Assembly (NCBI GenBank): GCA_963971285.1
Contig: OZ020261.1
Span: 6,699,983 to 6,763,982 of the forward strand
From: Astropecten irregularis
Lineage: Eukaryota; Echinodermata; Asteroidea; Paxillosida; Astropectinidae
DNA: 64,000 nucleotides
Reading direction: 5' to 3'
Numbering within the stretch: position 1 is the stretch's first letter; each line of letters begins with the position of its first letter. Below are positions 20,111 to 32,733 of this stretch, one piece after another. Both the position numbers and the translations under genes were made by a program. The notes below the pieces were generated by a model. The model was not told where the DNA came from. It ran no database searches and was given only the letters and a program-made list of their open reading frames with translations.

Positions 20111-23100
20111 CATGTACAACGTCAATAGTGCCAATGGAAATGGAGATCCGCTAAAATTATGTATAGTATTGTTAAATTCCGAATCGTCAATATTTCCCAA
20201 ATGTGATTAGTGTTAGTCTAGCTGTGTGCTGAATTATATTAAAACAGTTATTCACAGCCTTACGGTGAGCTAATGGCTTTATAGGTATTGTTCTCATTTA
20301 TAGTCTATGTATGCCTTAATTACTGTAGGGTTTTAGTGATAAAGACTGACTCGGATTAATCCTAACAGTATATTCCTCTTTGCAGCTTATTGTGTTTTCA
20401 CTGCTGAAACTTGATGCTCTTTGCTTCTTTTGTTTTATAGTGCAACTGCGGGCATCTTAACTGTAGAAAACAGTTATAATTTTCCTTTAAGACAAGCAAT
20501 CCTGCCCAGGAGTTTGGGTTAGGCAGAAAAAAATTAGGAACTACTTGACAATTTTCTGGAATATGTTCAATGAAACTTTAAAAATTAACAAACAAACCCT
20601 CTAATCATAAATCTTTTCAAACAATCTGTGCATGTAAGCCTACATACATCTTCATTTCTGGCACAGGTTCATAAAATAAAATAGTCAGTTAGTTGAATTG
20701 TGATGTGTGCATGGACTGAGAAGATATTCATACTACTGCTGGTGTGTGTCCTTCGTGGTGAGTTTGATCAGTAGTATAAAGGGTTTGATGTGGACGGCAT
20801 GCAGTAAATAACTTCCGTGTTTGATAATGGACACAGTTAATTTTGCCAGAAACATTTTCAATTCAATTAGATCAGGGGATCGATAACAATGAGGGGAACT
20901 GTTTGAGGAAACTAAATGGTTGACAAAGTAACCAAACCAAAACACACCGATAACAACAGCCCTGGCAACAAATACACACTGGGAACTTTCTGGAAGGAAA
21001 ACAAGTAGGCACCATCCTATCACACAATGATACAAACTACCATGAACCACTAAACCACCATATTAATCTCAAGGTCACATACTAGGTACTTGAATCTATC
21101 CCTCTTGAAAATATTCGTTTGATCCATCCTTGGTTATATTGCACTCCCTGTTTATATGCATCTTTGACGTAAGTTTTAAAGGCAGCGCAATTTTTATTTT
21201 AAGTGTCCAACCATCAAGGGCACTCCAAATAAAGGCTTACAGCCAGAAAGGCTTGTCACAATGGCCCAACAAAAGTATCCTGGCAATAGAAACTGCATCA
21301 ATACAAACAACTTATTGGAATAGAAATAAAGGGTGAACAAAAAGAAATTTCCATTTATTTTGACGCCCTTCCCCTTTAAATCTAATCGGTTTGGTGTAAA
21401 ATGAGTAGTCTGAGTGATTAGAGCACATCTTAAGGTGCAGTCTGATACCCTACTTCATGCCAAGGACTTTACACTGTCAATACACACATCGTTGTTTGGC
21501 AAAAGGCACAAAACTAAAAGTTTCACTTTTAAGTGTGTAGCTGATGAGCGTAACCCAGTGTTTACCCAAACAATGTACCGAATGGTATTGTTCAACCTTC
21601 ATCCCTGAAGGTGCAACATTTTTGTGCATCATTTACAATACACAACACCTGTGTGTTCGTGCATGTATGTGTAGGCAGTCTGAGTTTGCATAATGACGGA
21701 TGATTGACTTTCACTTGGATTTGAATCAGCGGTCTTGCCGGGCATAGGAACGGGGTGCTGTAGTAAACAAATGGACACAGTTGGGCCATATAGGGTATAC
21801 ATGTACAAGTAATCAACACTTTATAAACTACAACATAACAACTACAAGACTGTTGTCTTGTCCACAACCGGTTGAGAAATAAACTAAATGTTAGCCTTAA
21901 AAACCGACAAATTATTCTCCACAGCAAACAGCTCAACCTCTTTAAATCTAAATTTAAATGAACATTTATCCGCATTTTGAAGACGAATCATTTAGCACAG
22001 TACACAGTATGGTGACCAGACTTCGTTGTTGCCGAAAATAGATATGCAAATTTCAAGCGATCCGTTACATCATGTGTTTGCGAAATGTTAGTTACCTCAG
22101 AGGTTCTTGGTTTTGTATTTCAGAAAATCAAAACTCCATAAACTTAAAGGAAGAAGCTGGGCTGTTATTGTGTTAAGACCTAATGTAAATAAAATTGAGA
22201 CTCACGCACCATGCACAGTCAGGTTATACGGAACTTTTATCTTTGTATTGCTGTTAACATTAGTATATTAATTGTTGGCAGTAACTGTGTCCCAGTGAAA
22301 TAGGCCTTCCAACCATGTTCCAACTACTCAAGGCCATTTGTAGCCATTCTGAAAATGTTTGTCCTGAAATGCGCTGCGGAATTTCAGGGATGTGAACAAT
22401 GTTTGTCACGTGCCAAAGCAAACATAAGTAGCAGCAGGTGTATAGAGGGCAGCAGATAACTTAAGTGGTTTCGAATTTCACACTACTTATTTTACTTTTC
22501 TCGATAAATACACACATTTTATTAAAACTGCTTAATGAAAAGAGTTTGCCGCCCTCTGACGAAAAATGATAACCGGTTTTCACGTACGTGTACGAGAAAA
22601 AAAAGCCCCCTTGCTATCTTTGACCAATTGGCTAGGGTGCAAAGGGTAGTTTTGCCCTTCTGGTAAACAAGTTTTCACCGCTGCTAGGGGTGGAGTCCTA
22701 TGATGGCAATAATAATAATAACAATTTAAAAAATGTATATTAATTAACAACACCCAAACAAAAGGTCATGCTTAAAATAAAGGAAACGTGTATTTTCGCT
22801 TACACAGACACACGAAAATTATCCCACTGTAAAAGCTTTATTTATTTATTTTAGGATATCCATCATTTTACAATGTAGTATTTAGGATCATTCTTTTCAA
22901 AATGTAATTTGAGGAAAACGCTACTTTCTTTTTTATGAATTTATACAATTCTTACAAAATATTTAAGCACAGCAACACAACTAGGAGATGAGTTGCCGTT
23001 TAGTCATGCTGTTAAATCTAAGTTTATGATTTATCAAATTAATTTCAAGTCATGTTATAACTGTGAATATTTAGGTATAAATATTAATATCTTCCTTTAA

Positions 23101-23470
23101 CTCAAGACTTGATGAGGCATGGATTTTCTTCAAGGTAACAAGGTTATTATACTAAAATATTCAACTTGCAATGGAAAAGCTAATTACTGATATCATTCTC
23201 AGTATTTAGATAATTGAACATAAGGCACGTGTCCAACGAGTCAATATACAGGCAACCACTTTCAGGCAATCCCCAAGACGAAATTGTCTCCATTTTTAAA
23301 TCTTTTTATAACTTTATAGGGGATATTGAGATAATGCCCTAAGGGACACAAGTAATTTCAAGCATTTGTTAACCTCAGTTTCTGCGTAGTGGACTTTTTT
23401 TGTTATAAAAATATTTAACAACCATTTTTCACACTGATATACATGCAAGTGTTAATCATTGATCGATCCA
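20111..23470. other. Gene-free stretch left of the FREP C flank
   Basis: About 3.4 kb with no recognised gene, RNA or paired repeat. A short phrase near 22013 (GACCAGACTTCGTTGTTGCC) recurs in changed form near 35952, suggesting a low-copy repeat. The ORFs at 20733-21050 and 21592-21975 (minus) have no domain features. Confidence 0.4.
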
Positions 23471-25300
23471 AAGTCTTACATAAGTTTTCATTTTTATATT
23501 ATTCAAATAGAATTTAGAGACTTTTTCTGACAGAATTATAAAACATTATTTCGATCTAGAAACGAAATCCTATCTTGAATTGCCATGTTTTCATTTTCGA
23601 AATAACAATGAGATAGCATCATGGTGAGTTGGATCCATCATTGATTAATTATAAATAAAACCAATTATTAAAGCTGTTAAAATTTGATACAAAATTACCA
23701 TTGAATATCTAACTATATTAATATTTAAAGGAGTATTTTACTTTTCGAAACCTTTCAAAGGCTTATATTCTTTGTAACTGTCATTTTGTGTCTTTGTTAG
23801 TAAAGATTCATGGCATACTTAAAAAAAAACACATGTGTTAAAATAACACATTGAAAATTACGTTAATTTGCATTTGTTCATTTGTTTCAGTGTATGTAAC
23901 GACCAATTGGGTACTTGTACTTTATTTTCTAAACATCAATTCTATTATAAAACAAAATATTCGATATATTTTTTAAATGAGAATAGAACAAAAATAACTC
24001 ATTAATCAAATACTAAATAAAAACAACGAGTATCAATATACATATTAAAATAACAACAATTATTTGTAAATCATTGGTGGATCCAAACTACAATATTGTG
24101 GGCTTTTCTTTGCCGCTTAATTTGATTTGCAATATTTTCCAAAGTTTTTCATATTTTTAACAATTATTTTCATTTAAATGTTTCATATTCAGTTGTCTCA
24201 GCATTGGCCCCATAACACAACCTACTATTGTAGCTTGCATTCCAATGTATTGGCGTCGGAAGTTTAGTTCAAGAAGGCTGTGTTTACATGATTTGGTCAT
24301 CAAAGAAGCAGCAAGATAAAACATCTTGGAAATTTGGATTCATCAATAATTGAAAAGTGCCAAATGATTATAAGCTTATTTTGGTAATAATTACTCAGCC
24401 GCCAATAGATTTCCTTTTTTTTCTAGAATCATTAACCTTTTAATAATCTAAAACAATCATACATGAAAATGTTCCATAAAATTCTACTTTCTTTGTTAAA
24501 CAATCATCGCAATGCCACAAGTGATATTACGAATATACAGTTCAAAATTCGAAGCTAATGTTCGGCTTGGGCTTTTCATTGTACACTTTGAGTTGAATGC
24601 TCCCCAATTTAGATTAGATGATGGAATTGGGTTCAAAATATCCTCATTTCAATACAAAGACCAATTTCCTTCATCAACCCTTAAAAATATTCATTCCACA
24701 TTGTGTCTCTATCATTGTCATAATCCAATCAACTACACAACTATGAGCCATATAAAGCAGCCTTGCCAAAGACAATCAATCTATTCTGATTTTGCTTATA
24801 TAATCCATCCAAACTGTTCACAAATTTTCTGATGTGACATTTCAATAATGCAATGGCTACAAGATTTCTACTTACTATATACAATATCCCAGTATATTCT
24901 TTATAATCACATACATGTGCACGTCTTAAATTTTGAGCTTTTGCCTCATTCAGAAAAAGTGGGTCAAGAATAGTTTCCATTAACGGCTTAAATATTTTAC
25001 GAACTATGTATATCTGAATTAAATCGTATTGTCAGAAATATTTAACAATGAAACGAATTATTAACTTTGTTTCAATCCAGTTCCTATTACAAACCAGAAG
25101 ACAGGATTTTGGATTAGGTGCATCATTTATAAATTATCAGTGAAACAGGTGAGTATTTGTTCACAAAGTTGTTTTACAAAGTGACTCAGAGATAGGTTTC
25201 ATTTCAGTCATTTATGAAACAAATTTTAGCCAAGTCCAACAGTGTGTGAATGGCAGGCAGTTTGTGAAAACAGCAGGGCGATTCCACGGTAGCATACGTT
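23471..25300. repeat. Diverged noncoding flank of FREP C, homologous to the FREP A/B blocks
   Basis: Segments align in order with the noncoding parts of blocks 1 and 2: TTGGATCCATCATTGATTAA (23630), CACAACCTACTATTGTAGCTTG with CATCAAAGAAGCA (24220-24310), GGTTTCATTTC...TTATGAAAC (25195-25220). So the unit duplicated in A/B existed already when C split off, and C is a third, older block. No coding frame explains the conservation. Confidence 0.6.
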
Positions 25301-25746
25301 ACATAGTAAGTGACTTTGACTTACTCCTGTATCAATAATTCTTGAAGTTTCCAATTAAGAAAGGTATCATTGGAATCAGCAATTATACGACTTATATGCA
25401 TGCAAATATGCAAGAAAGAGGTAACTATAAACGTTACAAAGTTGGAAATGAACAAAGACACAATGACTGGAGCTGGACTGAATACCCTTTCCATTCTATT
25501 TTTATTTGTTCACTTTTAATGACTTCAGTTAAGCAGTCGGTTTAAATTGTGGTCTCTCCCCCAATAATTAGAATTAGGGCCTACCGCTGATGACAATTAT
25601 GGAATTAATTTATTTTTTGTAATATCCTTTGATTAGCTATTTCGCTGCCCTGTTTAAATACCATTTTAACTGTATCAGGTAATTTGTTCAGCATTGGAAT
25701 GAGATCAATTTTTGTGGTTTCTTGTGCAGAAACATAGGTATGTTGT

Positions 25747-26739
25747 TCAGAGAACTTCCCTCATTTTCATGCTGCATTTTTTCAGGGAATAAAAATGTCC
25801 CTTCCAATTTAACCATTGTACACCATGCGGACTGCCCTCATTGTCGTGATTGTAGTATTTGCCATTCAAGTGAGAGATCAAACATTTACGGAACCACCAT
25901 GCACCTTCCCAAAACCGGGCGCAGTGTCCATCGGCCCACCCATCGTTATCCTGATCCTTTGTTGTGAATTTACTAGAATTATGATGTGTCAATGAGTCAC
26001 CTCCCGTACTGTTCAAATTATATGAACCAATAATGAGAGTGTATTTCCCACCTACAATTCTAAAATTATGATACTCAGCCCATGCAGTCATGCCCTCCCA
26101 GTCTTCCAAGTCAACATGCAACGTCCACTGACAATTTTTCGTTAGATTTTGAACTCTGTTATTTCCCAACCAGAACTCACCAGACAGATTGCCAAAACCT
26201 GATTGGTAGTCAGTCCAGTCACGGAGAAAGTCAACGGAGCCATCTTGACGCCTCTGAAATACTATCCAGCCTCCACCAGCGGTTTTCATATCACAGTATA
26301 CCTGTATGCCATGAATCATTCCAAGAGGGTAGATGGTATAGATTCCATTATCATAGTGACCGGCTCTGAGAAGCATCTGACAGCTTTGGTACTGACCATG
26401 GGATGTTGCTGCAAATAATGGTGTTTCGGAGTCGTTATCAAAGTAGGCATCATCAGGTAGCAAAGCATAGTTGCAAGGATCCATTTTCCTTGTAATGTTA
26501 TTCATCTGACAGTAGTGATTACTCTCATGGTAGTTGAATGATGCACAGTTTGGATCCATTGAGCAATCTCTCCCACAAATCAGTGCAGAAGATGTAGTCC
26601 TTGTATGATATGCATGATGCAGCAACGCACCATTGCTGGCCTTGTAATATTTTGGAGTAAACCGAGTCAAACACCCCCCTTGAGAGTCTATCACCATAGC
26701 ACTCAGAAAGATAACCACGATGGAGACCTTCCCTCTCAT
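25747..26739 (-). CDS. FREP-like secreted protein C (PAN/apple + fibrinogen C-terminal domain)
   Basis: An open frame of 330 codons, intronless. Signal peptide at residues 1-20 (KVSIVVIFLSAMVI core), PAN/apple-like Cys module at about 23-90, fibrinogen-related domain at about 117-330 with GGGWIVFQRRQDGSVDF, SGEFWLGNN, WAEYHNF, EGAWWFRKC and HLNGKYYN. Unlike A and B, the calcium loop is the canonical DQDNDGW. Several NxS/T sites indicate a secreted glycoprotein. By eye it is around 60% identical to A and B. An LTR retrotransposon ends about 125 bp upstream of its start codon in the same direction, so its native promoter may be displaced or replaced. Alternative family name: ficolin-like/tachylectin-like; the ligand is unknown. 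Confidence 0.92.
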   Translation of the reverse strand: MRGKVSIVVIFLSAMVIDSQGGCLTRFTPKYYKASNGALLHHAYHTRTTSSALICGRDCSMDPNCASFNYHESNHYCQMNNITRKMDPCNYALLPDDAYFDNDSETPLFAATSHGQYQSCQMLLRAGHYDNGIYTIYPLGMIHGIQVYCDMKTAGGGWIVFQRRQDGSVDFLRDWTDYQSGFGNLSGEFWLGNNRVQNLTKNCQWTLHVDLEDWEGMTAWAEYHNFRIVGGKYTLIIGSYNLNSTGGDSLTHHNSSKFTTKDQDNDGWADGHCARFWEGAWWFRKCLISHLNGKYYNHDNEGSPHGVQWLNWKGHFYSLKKCSMKMREVL

Positions 26740-26864
26740 GCTGAAGCTTGTTGGGATTTTGCCGGATTACAAACAGTCAGAAAAAGCTTTTCCTGTTCAC
26801 AAAAGAAAAATTGATTTGTATGAATAAAGATGATAGACAATCTCTAAATTAAAACTAATGATAC

Positions 26865-27275
26865 TGTAGCGTGAACCTTGGGGTCCTGTCCTCCCTTTGT
26901 ATAAGGAACACCAAATAAGGGACGCAACTCACAGGATTTAACAGCAACAAGTATCTTCTTTTAATCAGAGCTCAAACTGCAAGTCCTACCGCACCGCGGT
27001 CAGAACCAGAACAACTCAAGTTATACAACTTCAAGAACAACTATATAAATAAAGAATGTCAAAATCCGGCCCGCGCCCGGGCACCTTGCCAAACCCTTCC
27101 CGTGCCCGCCAAACCACGAGCTTCCTGGAAAACAACCAATTTCCGGGGCGCAATAGGATTACCCAATTACAACTACAAAGGAAACAGGTCAGGGCACTCC
27201 AGCGGAGCCCTCCGCCGGCGGGCAATAGCTAGCCCACCGCAACATTTACATTACTGTATTTAACTGTCCGTTAGA
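26865..27275 (-). repeat. 3' LTR of the Gypsy fossil
   Basis: Begins TGTAGCGTGAACC on the plus strand and matches the LTR at 34356-34767. It is the LTR next to FREP C and points toward it. Confidence 0.92.
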
Positions 27276-28318
27276 CTGCCCCCTCCTAAGAAAAAGCCTA
27301 TTCTCCTGAATAGGGCAAAATGAAACGATTTACTCAAATTTTTGAAAACGATCTTCTTAATTAAAAAAGAGTTACATACACAATAGGAAAATTTAACAGC
27401 AATTAAGTCAACAATCGGCATACATATTTTTTTTTTAACAGCAACAAAGAGCTGAGCTTACGGTTGCACCCAAGTAAATAAACTCCCATAGACAACAGTG
27501 ATAAATCATCAAACTTCAAAAATCATTTAAAAATATACAGAACTCTCACAGCTGTTCAAGTTACACAGAAAAATGATGACCAACATATGTCACCTTTCAT
27601 TTTCTTTTCAATTTATGGTAGGGTGACCATTGAATTTTTGAGATATACTCATTCTCAGCTGAACACCCCTAAAACAAGGTATGGATCACTCCAGTCAAAG
27701 AAGCCATTTTCAAAAAAACATCCCTCTGCAAAGCGGCTGAAATAGACCCACTTTCTCACCCAATTGCATCAAAAATGGTCACAAATGGAAGCCCAGAGTC
27801 CAGGCAGGAGGTCCAGTGCCATATTTCTTCAATCCTTCATTTTCATAGCTCTCACAACTCTCTTATTTAAAATATATTGAGTGCTTAACTTTTATTAATG
27901 AGCTCGGCGGACGGATTTTGGCCCTATTTACTTGGGTGCACCCTTACATGGGTGTCCAAGAGAATGATGGTTAATGTTGATTTAGGCCACAAATTGGTTC
28001 CTAATTCAAGCAAGAACACAACAATCATCGAGGTCTTCCACAGGAACAACAACTGAAAGCAAAACAACGACTAGTGACTGAATAAGGGCTTGGTGCAATT
28101 TAGACGCTCCCCTGATTGTCTCTTGTCCAGGTTTTCCAAAGAGCGTCATCCGGCTCTCTCCGTCCCATTGACTCCGTCTCCCGGATGGTCAGTCGGCCCG
28201 ACGGGTCTTCCACAGTTTCCCGTGTTACCGTGTTGAATTCTTCGCACATAAGCACCGCATCTGTCTGCGTAGCCACGATTGCTCTTGGTCTCCTTTTAAA
28301 CTCATCCGGTGGGTCACA
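27276..28318 (-). other. Untranslated 3' part of the Gypsy fossil
   Basis: About 1 kb between the last pol-type coding remnant and the 3' LTR, AT-rich, without recognisable domains apart from the purine-rich tract at its outer edge. I see no env-like gene. Confidence 0.6.
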
Positions 28319-31300
28319 CTATGTCAGGCCGGCGGTGTGGATCCTCGAAGCTGAGTACCACCTTCCCCTCAGAAACAGACTTCCTTCAGACGATTGCTCC
28401 TCTTCCTGCTCGCTCACAACCCTCCTGACTGGCCCGGAGGCATCGACGTCCCTCCCAACTGCCGCTCCGGTTCCGCCGCTATTGGTCACGACACCATGCT
28501 GTGCTCGCATATGCCGGGCTAAGTAGTCAGTCCGTCTGTACACTACACCGCAATGCAGGCAGCTGAAGGTCCGGCCCTCGTGCGATGATTTCTCATGTCT
28601 CCGCCTGTTGTAGGATGAGGCGTATGATTGTCCACAAATTCTGCAGTTGAACTGGTCATTCTCCATGGCAGTTCTGTCTTGGGAGTGCTGTCCAGTCTCG
28701 TGCTTCGAAGGTGTTGTCCGATTGTCTTCCGCTGCAGCCACGCTGAATGAACGCGGTGAATAATAGACTTGCTGCAAGTATCTTCGGGGTTTCCGGACCA
28801 CCCTCCCACGACGGGTGCGAGGCGTGACTTGGTGCGGTTGATAGTGATCAGCGCCGGCGGCGGGGGCGGGGCTGCCTGCACCGGCGGTGGAGGGGCTGCC
28901 CGATCCGGCGGCGGCTGAGCTGCCCGATCCTGCAGGGGCTGGGCTGTCTGCTCCGGCGGCGGTGGGGCTGCTCACGCCGTCGGGGTCGTTCGTGTCGGCG
29001 GTACTGCTGGGAGACGGGCTTGCAGTCACTTTCCAGGCCTTGGAGAACCCACAGTCTTCTGCACTTAGTCCTTGGCAGGTTTTTAACCTATCTGCGTGGA
29101 CTACTTGGGAGTTAGAACGAGGGGTCTTTTGGATCCTGTACACAACATCAGACATCCTGTCCACAACAACATATGGGCCAGTCCAGCTCAGACTCAACTT
29201 TGGACAGACTCCCTTCTTTCGCGCCTTGCAGTGGAGCCACACGACGTCTCCCCTGTTATACAGCTCCTGACTAACGTTCCTGTCGTAGTGCTTCTTCTGC
29301 GATCTCATTTGCTTCCCGGTCGCCTCCCGCGCCGCCTCATGTGCAAGCCGTAGTTTGTCCTGTAGAGTCTGTGCATACCCGGGTGCACAAGACTAAGCCT
29401 GTGGCGTGGAACCAACGAGCAAATCAACTGGCATTCTGACCTCACGGCCCAACATCATCGTATTTGCTGTCTCCTTGGTGGTTTCATGCTCTGCTGAACG
29501 ATACGCCATAGCGAGTAAGGCAAGATGCTCGTTCCAATCGGTCTGCGACTTGTTCACCCACAGACTTAACATGGCCTCCATGGTGCGGTTGAACCTCTCG
29601 ATCATCCCGTCAGACCTTGGATGGTATGGCGTTATGCGGGTCCTTTTTATGCCAAGGATCGAACACATCTGTGTAAAGACATCAGACTCGAACTCTCGAC
29701 CCTGGTCCGAGTGAACTTCAAGGGGAACACCGAATCTGGAAACCAGCTCATCTACGAGTTTCGTCGCCACCGTCTTAGCAGTGTGGTCTGGAACTGGATA
29801 GCATTATGTCCACTTAGTGAAGTAGTCCCCGACGACGATGATGTACCTGTTGCCTCGTCCTGTGATTGGAAGTGGACCAACAACATCAACTGCGATTCTT
29901 TCCATCGGCGCTCCAACTTGGTAGCACTCCATCCGCGCTCTCTTTGTCTTTGCAGGTGGCTTCCGCCTCTGGCACCACTGGCATTGCGTAACCCATCTAC
30001 GGGTAGACTGCCTCATCGAAGGCCAGTAGAAGTCACTCCGGCATAACCTTGAAAAGGTTTTCGCAATGCCTAAGTGTCCGGCAGTCTTTTCGTCGTGGAA
30101 GTGTCGCAGAATGGCTGGCTGTAAGTCTCGTGGCACAAGAAATCGCAGACGAGGTGCTTCGGTTCCCATTTGATGAAAAGGGCTCCACGTTCAATCACCA
30201 GTTGCTCAAAGCGAGCCCACCAGAACTTCACATCCTTGTTCAAGGGTGCTACATTCTCCCACGGTGGTCGTTGCCCTTGAGTCACCCACTGCCTCACCAC
30301 ACGAAGGTCTCCATCATTCTGCTGCATTTTGACGATGTGGTCGCGACTGAGTTCTGTGGATTCCGATGGACTCCCGGCCCTCGCTGGAGTGTCTATCCGA
30401 GGTTGACGCACTGGCTTCAAGGACGGGTCTGGGGTTGAAGGCTCTGTGACAGGAGGATTGGCTGCCATCGCCAAGTGGGATGCTGCCGAACTGTGGGGTT
30501 CGGCTGCCTCCATCAAAGGCGGGGCGTCCAGTTCCGACTGGTCTGCAGCCTGCATGGTACTGCACTGTGTCTGTCCCCTCTGAGGCTGACGCAAACACTC
30601 CACATCCACAATGGTGCCGTGGTTAATCTCCTCCTTCCCCCCTTGGTCACAGTCTGGGAAGCACTTCCTGGGCATGGCGTCTGCATTACCGTGTCGGCTG
30701 CCAGGGCGATGCTCAATCGAAAAGGTGTAGATGCTGAGCTTCTGTAGCCATCTTGCCAACTGCCCCTGGGGATCTCGGACGCTGTACATCCATCTAAGGG
30801 CGGTGATCTGTGCGGATTCGGAAGTGGGCTCCATACAAGTAGTGATGGTATTTCTTGACGAAGAAGACGATGGCCAAGAGCTCCTTTCGCGTCACACAGT
30901 AGTTCCTCTCTTGCTTCGTCAAGGCCCTGCTGCCATATGCCACGACGACCTCCCTGCCCTCCTGCACCTGTGACAGCACAGCACCAACCGCAAAGCCGCT
31001 TGCATCTGTGTCGAGGACGTCCTGACACTCGACTGTCCACTTAAAGGGTCTACCTTTCTCTGTGACCTGATGTAACGGACGTGCAATCCTTGCAAATCCT
31101 TCGATAAAACGCCGGTAATATGACACCAGTCCAAGGAAACTGCGGACATCAGTGACTGTTGTTGGTTGGGGCCAGTCTCGTACTGCACGGACCTTTTCGG
31201 GGTCAGTGGCCACTCCTGTAGGCGACACCACATGGCCGAGGAACTCCACCTCCCTCTGAAACAGCTTACACTTCCTTGGTTTCAGCTTTAAGTTAGCCCG

Positions 31301-32724
31301 TCGGAGGCGCTGCAACACCAGGCAAAGCCGCTGTAGGTGCTCGTCAAAGGACCTGCCAAACACAATGACATCATCCAGGTACAGGACAGCCACCTGCCAC
31401 TGCAACCCCGCCAGAACCCGCTCCATCAGGCGCTCGAAGGTGGAGAGTGCATTGCACAACCCGAATGGCATCGTCACAAATTGGTACAGCCCCCCTCTCC
31501 CCGTGCTGAATGCAGTCTTCGGCCGGTCTTCCTTGGCTACCTCAACTTGCCAATATCCAGAGGCAAGATCCAGGGTCAAGAAGAACATGGACCCTGCCAG
31601 CGAGTCCAGGTTATCTTCGATGCGAGGAAGGGGGTGTGCATCTTTTGTCGTTACCTCGTTTAGCCTCCTGTAGTCTATGCAGACTCGGGTTGACCCATCT
31701 TTCTTCCGCACGAGGACAATTGGGGAGCACCAAGGGCTTTCAGACGGTTCAATGACACCCTGTGAGATCATCTTGGTTATCTCCTGATCGGCAATGTCTC
31801 GCTGGTGCAAGGGAACTCGCCTTGGTCTCTGGCGGACAGGTTGGGCAGTCGAGGTATGGATATGGTGTTGTGTCAGACTGGTTCGCCCGATATCTCCGTC
31901 TCCAGTCGAAAACACATCCCCAAAACTTCTCAGCATGGCTGCCAGACTATCCTGTTCGTTGGCTTCAAGTTCAGTGCAGCTGCGCTCGAAGAGTGAAGAT
32001 AGATGTCCAGGCACAGACTCTTCCGTTGCCGTGTGGCCTTGGTGGGCAGGCCCTCCACGTTCCACTACTGCGACACCATCGACGGGTTCAAGAACAGCTG
32101 CGTCAGTCCCTTTTCGTAACATGACTGCTTCAGACGACAAGTTCAAAAGTCTAACAGGAACGTGGTTTCCTTGGATCCCAAAAAGAGCACTTGCGACCAG
32201 AACCTCGAAATCCTTCGTAAATGTCTCCCGGTTCTGCAACACACCCCATCTCGGCAGCTGTCCCCCGTCGCATATGACTTGGCACTCAAGCAGCATTTCA
32301 GACTCGGGAGGTACAACAATGTTATCAGCCAAACGTACTCGGCAGATCACTGGCTCTTGGGGGTACTTCTGTAGGGGAACCCTATGTTGGCCAATCGTCA
32401 AGCAATCCTCCTCCCAAGCTAATTGCGCATGTTCTCTCTCAGGAAGTCGAGCCCGAGGATGGCATCATCATTTATGTGGGCGACCCAAATGTTATGTCCT
32501 ACCACAGTGTCGCCTATGTCGATCTGCACCTGTGTGCGACCGTCGACGTGCAGCGCACTACCGTCTGCCTGACGGAACTGACGATCTGCCGGAAGCAGCT
32601 CTGGCTTAAGTCCAGGTTCCACCCTCTCCAACAAGTGGGCAGCAATGAAGCTCTCTGTTGCTCCAGTGTCTATCAGGAAGCTCACAGACATCCCGAACAA
32701 TCTTCCACGAACATACAGTCCCAA
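28319..32724 (-). pseudogene. Pol remnants of the Gypsy fossil (protease, RT/RNase H, integrase, GPY/F, C2H2 tail)
   Basis: In transcription order the parts are: an aspartic protease (DTGA motif, about 32.4-32.7 kb), reverse transcriptase with YLDD and RNase H (about 30.6-32.3 kb), integrase with its HHCC zinc module and catalytic core (about 29.4-30.2 kb), and a GPY/F-type chromatin-contact module (about 29.15-29.3 kb). Then come an Ala/Pro/Ser/Gly-rich linker (28.86-29.0 kb) and two classical C2H2 zinc fingers (28.50-28.66 kb). The remnant is broken in several places. C2H2 fingers at this end are unusual for Gypsy elements. Confidence 0.88.
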
Positions 32725-32733
32725 CTCCGCAGA

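Noticed and set aside
20733-21975. Minus-strand frames of 105 and 127 codons
   Set aside because: Low-complexity and Cys-rich composition without domains or conserved context.
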